DNA from: Lacticaseibacillus pabuli
GTDB lineage: Bacteria; Bacillota; Bacilli; Lactobacillales; Lactobacillaceae
Assembly: GCF_028736235.1 (NCBI RefSeq)
Contig: NZ_CP117884.1
Coordinates: 186,001 to 250,000 of the forward strand
Direction of reading: 5' to 3'
DNA: 64,000 nucleotides
Positions 60,285 through 64,000 of the stretch are shown in pieces. Within the stretch, counting starts at the first letter, position 1. Each line of letters starts with the position of its first letter. A program made the position numbers and the translations under genes. The notes under the pieces are model-generated. The model saw only the letters and a list, made by a program, of their open reading frames with translations. It was not told the origin of the DNA and did no database searches.

Positions 60285-61058
60285 TTAATGGGTTGCAGCA
60301 GCGAGCTCGCTCACGTACTGTTCAACGGCGGCTGGTGCGTCTGTGCCCTTATCGCCAACAATCTGCACGATACCGGAGCCAACGATGACACCGTCCGCAA
60401 TCTTGGCCATGGCCTGCGCCTGGTCTGGGGTGTGAATCCCAAACCCGATGGCGGCAGGAACGTCGGTGACGGCGTGGATATCGCTGAGCAATTGGGTGAG
60501 GCGGCTATCGAATTCGTCACGCGTGCCGGTGACCCCTTCAGAGCTGACCACGTAGATGAAACCCTGCGCAACGGAGGCAATCTGCTTCACGCGGTCTTTG
60601 CCAGAAGTCAGGGTAATCAGCTCGATGATATCAATCCCGTACTTCTCAGCACTTGGCCGGATCTCACCCTGCTCCTCGTATGGCAAGTCGGGGATGACCA
60701 GGCCCGTCACGCCCAGCTCGGCGCACCGTTTGCAAAAGGCGTCGTAGCCGTACTGGAAGGGGATGTTGGCGTAGGTCAGAAATGCCATGGGAATGTCGGT
60801 GAATTCACGGGCTTTGGCCACGATGTCAAAGACGCCGGCGACGCTGATGCCGTCCGCAAAGGCACGCAGGTCACCCTTTTGAATGACGGGACCATCCGCG
60901 ACGGGGTCGGAGAATGGAATCCCAAGTTCGATGATATCCGCCCCGCCATCCGCGAGGGCTTTGATGTTCTGGAGGGTTGCTTCTGGCGTTGGGTCACCTG
61001 ATACGATGAAGGGGATGAACGCCTTGTGGTCTGCAAATGCTGCACTAATTTTACTCAT
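60285..61058 (-). CDS. trpA: Tryptophan synthase alpha subunit
   Basis: TIM-barrel protein of 257 residues that cleaves indole-3-glycerol phosphate to indole, which passes to TrpB. The catalytic Glu and Asp are seen in IIELGIPFSDPVADGP, and later LPYEEQGE, YVVSSEGVTG and IGFGIHTPDQA. It is the last gene of the leftward operon and its start overlaps the trpF end by 8 bases. Confidence 0.95.
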   Translation of the reverse strand: MSKISAAFADHKAFIPFIVSGDPTPEATLQNIKALADGGADIIELGIPFSDPVADGPVIQKGDLRAFADGISVAGVFDIVAKAREFTDIPMAFLTYANIPFQYGYDAFCKRCAELGVTGLVIPDLPYEEQGEIRPSAEKYGIDIIELITLTSGKDRVKQIASVAQGFIYVVSSEGVTGTRDEFDSRLTQLLSDIHAVTDVPAAIGFGIHTPDQAQAMAKIADGVIVGSGIVQIVGDKGTDAPAAVEQYVSELAAATH

Positions 61059-61650
61059 AACTTACTATCCTTTCTTGCTGGTGCGCGCTTGCGACCAGTG
61101 CGTTGATCTTGTGAGAATCCTTCAAGCCATTTGTTTCCGCGCCGCTCGAGACGTCAATGACATCGGGATGAACGGCTTGGATGGCTTGGTCAATATTATC
61201 TGGGGTAATCCCGCCAGCGAGGAATAAGGGTTGCCGGGGGCGGGGGATGCGGAACCAATCGAGTTGTTTGCCACTACCGGCACCGGCGTCGAGCATGACG
61301 TAATCGGCGGCGGTGTCTGGAATGCTGGTTGGCTGACCAACGAAGGCGCGAATGACACGCACCCCGCGGGCCTGCAAGCGGCGGACGAGGTCTTCGTCTT
61401 CATTGCCGTGCAGTTGCACGACCTGGATGCCGGTCGTGAGGGCCGCGTTGATTTCCGCCGCGCTGTTGTCCTTGAACACACCAACCGGGGTAATCATGGG
61501 GGCAAGGGCTGCAATCAGTGGTCGCGCCTGATCTGGGGTAAGGTGGTGCCGCCCGCCTGCAAAGACGAAGCCGGCGTATTCGGGCATCGCCGCATTGACT
61601 GCGGTGATGTCTGCTTGGCGCATTAAGCCACAAATTTTGATTGCCGTCAT
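61051..61650 (-). CDS. trpF: Phosphoribosylanthranilate isomerase
   Basis: TIM-barrel isomerase of 199 residues converting phosphoribosylanthranilate to the ribulose form. The catalytic Cys is in IKICGLM, and the Asp in the LDAGAGSGKQLDW motif; LAGGITPDNIDQAI and DVSSGAETNG are also typical. ATG 61650 has GGGAGG 6 bases upstream; an earlier in-frame codon is not needed. It overlaps trpA and lies 4 bases after trpC. Confidence 0.94.
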   Translation of the reverse strand: MTAIKICGLMRQADITAVNAAMPEYAGFVFAGGRHHLTPDQARPLIAALAPMITPVGVFKDNSAAEINAALTTGIQVVQLHGNEDEDLVRRLQARGVRVIRAFVGQPTSIPDTAADYVMLDAGAGSGKQLDWFRIPRPRQPLFLAGGITPDNIDQAIQAVHPDVIDVSSGAETNGLKDSHKINALVASAHQQERIVSYE

Positions 61651-61654
61651 GATG

Positions 61655-62443
61655 TTACCTCCCAACGAGTTCTGCTAATAATGCCTGTTTATTGTCCGCG
61701 CGCATGAATGCTTCGCCGACGAGAATGGTGTCGGCACCTGCATCTGCGAGCACCTTGGCGTCCGCCGCGGTGTGCACGCCACTTTCCGCGATGAAGATTT
61801 TGTCTGCTGGCACGACCTGGCGCAAGCGGACGCTGTTGTTCAGGTCCACGGTGAAGGTGCGCAGGTCACGGTTGTTCACACCGATGATTTCGGCGCCAGC
61901 GGCCAAGGCGCGTCGGACTTCATCTGCCGAATGGGCCTCGACGATGGCGGCCAAACCTAGCTTGCGGGCCAGTTGCAGGTAATCCCGCAGCTGGGCGTCA
62001 TCCAGGATGGCAACAATCAATAGGATGAGACTGGCACCGGCGGCCCGCGCCTCGTAAATCATGTAGGGGTCGATGGTGAAGTCTTTGCGGAGCAGTGGCA
62101 GGTCAACTTGCGCGGCAATTTGCTTCAAGAAATCAATATTGCCCTGGAAATAATCGGGTTCGGTCAACACGGAGATGGCGCTAACGCCCGCAGCTGCGTA
62201 TTCCTTGGCTGTCGCCACGGGGTTGAAGTCGGCGGTGATGAGGCCTTTAGAAGGGGATGCCTTCTTCACTTCCGCAATGACGTTGAGTGGCTGGTTCGGC
62301 TGACGGCGGAGTGCTGCCAGCGTGGCCTGCCGATCGGGTTTAGGCGCCGCCTCAGCCTGCATCTTCATGGCAGCTAAGGGTACCAGTGCCTGTTCGCGCC
62401 GCATGCGGGCCTTCGTCGCGGCGACTAAATCGTCTAGAATCAT
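61655..62443 (-). CDS. trpC: Indole-3-glycerol phosphate synthase
   Basis: TIM-barrel enzyme of 262 residues. The active-site motifs are seen as [30 protein letters not shown], and later [11 protein letters not shown] and [15 protein letters not shown] 62443 overlaps the trpD stop (ATGA), so the two are coupled; longer upstream frames are out-of-frame parts of trpD. It makes the substrate of TrpA. Confidence 0.95.
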   Translation of the reverse strand: MILDDLVAATKARMRREQALVPLAAMKMQAEAAPKPDRQATLAALRRQPNQPLNVIAEVKKASPSKGLITADFNPVATAKEYAAAGVSAISVLTEPDYFQGNIDFLKQIAAQVDLPLLRKDFTIDPYMIYEARAAGASLILLIVAILDDAQLRDYLQLARKLGLAAIVEAHSADEVRRALAAGAEIIGVNNRDLRTFTVDLNNSVRLRQVVPADKIFIAESGVHTAADAKVLADAGADTILVGEAFMRADNKQALLAELVGR

Positions 62444-63459
62444 GCGCTCACCTGCTCGTTGGTTGCGGCGATGAGGTCGGCCAGCTTGGCGGCAGCGGCA
62501 CCGGATGCGATGCTGTCCTTGGCCATCTGCAGGCCTTGTTCGATGGAAACATCTGGACGAGCGGCGTGGATGGCACATGCAGAGTTGAGGAGGACGGCGT
62601 CAAGCTTTGGCCCCGGTGTGTTGTTCAGGATTGCACGCGTGATTGCGGCGTTTTCTTCTGGGGTGCCACCGACCAAATCAGCGTCGGTCGCGCGCTTGAT
62701 GCCGAACTGTTCTGGGGTAATGGTGTACTTCGTTGTCTTGCCATCGCGCAATTCTACGATGTCAGTTGGGCCAGTCACAGTGACTTCATCGAGACCGTCG
62801 CCGCCGTGGACAACCAGGGCGTTAGTGACCCCAATCTTGCCGAGCGTTTCAGCGAGAGGTTCGAGCAAGTCTTCACTGTAAACACCGAGTAACTGGGAGT
62901 TGGCGTGTGCCGGATTGGCCAGGGGACCAAGGATGTTGAAGATGGTGCGAATGCCGAGTTCCTTGCGAACGGGACCGACAAAGCGCATCGCCTGGTGGTA
63001 CTCCTGGGCAAACATGAAGCAGATGCCGTATTCATCGAGGGCGGCTTCGCTCACTTCTGGGGTGGCGTTGATGCCGACACCAAGCGCTTCGAGCACGTCA
63101 GCGGCACCACTCTTGGATGATGCGGCACGATTGCCGTGTTTGGCAACGGGGATGCCAGCGCCGGCGACAACGAACGCACTGGTGGTGGAGATGTTGAAGG
63201 TGGCGGCGTGATCACCACCCGTGCCGACGATTTCGAGCACGTTGCGGTCGGTCTTGAATGGCAAGGCGTGGGCGCGCATGGCAGTGGTGGCACCGGCGAT
63301 TTCAGGGACCGTCTCGCCCTTCATCGCCAGGGCGGTGAGGAAGGCGCTAATCTGGGTGTTGTCACACTTGCCGTCCATGATTTCGTTAATCACGGCTTCG
63401 GTTTCGGTGAGGGTCAAATCTTCTTTGTTGGCGAGTTTTTGGATTGCTGTAATAATCAT
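62440..63459 (-). CDS. trpD: Anthranilate phosphoribosyltransferase
   Basis: Enzyme of 339 residues that joins anthranilate to phosphoribosyl pyrophosphate. The PRPP-binding motif is [26 protein letters not shown], with [21 protein letters not shown] behind it. ATG 63459 has GAGG with 9-10 bases spacing on the - strand. It lies 15 bases after the trpB stop. The trpE and trpG genes needed to make anthranilate are not in the window and may lie to the right. Confidence 0.95.
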   Translation of the reverse strand: MIITAIQKLANKEDLTLTETEAVINEIMDGKCDNTQISAFLTALAMKGETVPEIAGATTAMRAHALPFKTDRNVLEIVGTGGDHAATFNISTTSAFVVAGAGIPVAKHGNRAASSKSGAADVLEALGVGINATPEVSEAALDEYGICFMFAQEYHQAMRFVGPVRKELGIRTIFNILGPLANPAHANSQLLGVYSEDLLEPLAETLGKIGVTNALVVHGGDGLDEVTVTGPTDIVELRDGKTTKYTITPEQFGIKRATDADLVGGTPEENAAITRAILNNTPGPKLDAVLLNSACAIHAARPDVSIEQGLQMAKDSIASGAAAAKLADLIAATNEQVSA

Positions 63460-63474
63460 TTTTATTTACCTCGA

Positions 63475-64000
63475 TTAGTCTTCTGAAATGTTAATGCCAC
63501 GGTACTTCGCAATGGATGCGACGTCCTTATCACCGCGACCAGACAGCGTGCAGATGATCACTTTGTCCTTGCTCAATGTTGGCGCGAGCTTCTGGACCTC
63601 GGCGATGGCGTGGCAGCTTTCGATGGCGGCCACGATGCCTTCCTGCTTGGCGATGTATTCGAACGCGTTGACGGCTTCGTCATCAGTGATTGGCACGTAC
63701 TGCGCGCGCCCTGAGTCCATCAGGGCAACGTGTTCGGGGCCGACACCTGGGTAGTCCAGCCCGGCAGAAATGGAGTAAACCGGGTTGATCTGGCCATCCT
63801 TGTTCTGGAGGAAGCGGCTCTTCATGCCATGGAAGATACCCGTTGAGCCGAGTGCCATAGTGGCCGCGGTGTCCTTGGTATCAATCCCCTTACCAGCTGC
63901 TTCACAACCGATGAGCTGGACGCCGTCTTCTTCAATGTATTCGGCGAAGCTCCCGATGGCGTTGCTACCACCGCCGACACAAGCAATCACGTAGTCAGGC
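63475..64000 (-). CDS. trpB: Tryptophan synthase beta subunit, C-terminal part
   Basis: The gene runs off the right edge; about 175 C-terminal residues are seen. The cofactor phosphate loop GGGSNAIG and the motif [15 protein letters not shown] mark the TrpB PLP enzyme, which condenses indole with serine. The end [15 protein letters not shown] is standard. Its place upstream of trpD is unusual, since the common order places trpB directly before trpA at the operon's end. No second trpB is in the window. Confidence 0.94.
   Translation of the reverse strand, partial: PDYVIACVGGGSNAIGSFAEYIEEDGVQLIGCEAAGKGIDTKDTAATMALGSTGIFHGMKSRFLQNKDGQINPVYSISAGLDYPGVGPEHVALMDSGRAQYVPITDDEAVNAFEYIAKQEGIVAAIESCHAIAEVQKLAPTLSKDKVIICTLSGRGDKDVASIAKYRGINISED

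Overview
The window reads as a chromosomal segment of a lactobacillus (family Lactobacillaceae) with fairly high G+C. The evidence is the set of Gram-positive surface proteins ending in a SLAP-type wall-binding repeat, the cellobiose-type PTS, LuxS under a T-box, DhaS-like, PadR and RpiR regulators, strong AGGAGG ribosome binding sites, and many short genes closed by intrinsic terminators. Genus and species cannot be fixed from the sequence alone.

Layout. 1-7.2 kb: end of a HAD phosphatase, an RpiR-type regulator, then an AT-richer three-gene ABC exporter whose ATPase is split by an IS21-family element (2740-5447); near-identical terminators flank this module. 7.2-14.2 kb: two paralogous ~70-residue membrane proteins, then a beta-glucoside operon (EIIC, 6-phospho-beta-glucosidase, EIIB, EIIA, ROK kinase, DUF2812 protein, HAD phosphatase). 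14.2-22 kb: an unrecognised structured RNA with its own promoter and terminator, efp, a CynX-type MFS carrier, two tandem SLAP proteins (the first frameshifted) and pnuC. 22-34 kb: fba, an amino-acid permease, a SLAP-tailed matrixin protease, an ArsR/SdpI pair, an ABC exporter, two tandem MFS pumps, a cation/proton antiporter and a TetR regulator. 34-45.9 kb: RelBE, redox enzymes, a bPH2 pair, a Met-type T-box ahead of luxS-metQ, a holin-like type I toxin with antisense RNA plus a toxin-less second copy, a DyP peroxidase, and a PadR-MFS unit. 46-64 kb: a PgpA-like protein, a LicD/flippase/ligase-like surface polymer cluster, another SLAP protein, glycerate kinase, a P1B-type ATPase, signal peptidase I, a flavin oxidoreductase pair, and a tryptophan operon in the order B-D-C-F-A running off the right edge.

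The most striking structure is a family of at least eight large intergenic elements of about 200-265 bp. Each is an outer long interrupted stem enclosing three hairpins. The hairpin sequences differ between copies while the linkers between them are conserved (GACGCTTC, TCTCGCTA, TCCGG, CTTTCAC, in that order). All eight have the same orientation relative to the gene they follow, and seven of the eight lie 4-25 bp past that gene's intrinsic terminator. Three convergent gene pairs carry one copy for each gene, forming head-to-head pairs. I do not recognise the family.

Other points worth a second look are the ~343-nt structured RNA at 14256-14598, the type I toxin-antitoxin locus and its orphan antitoxin copy, the Met T-box controlling luxS-metQ, the frameshifted SLAP gene, and the displaced trpB.
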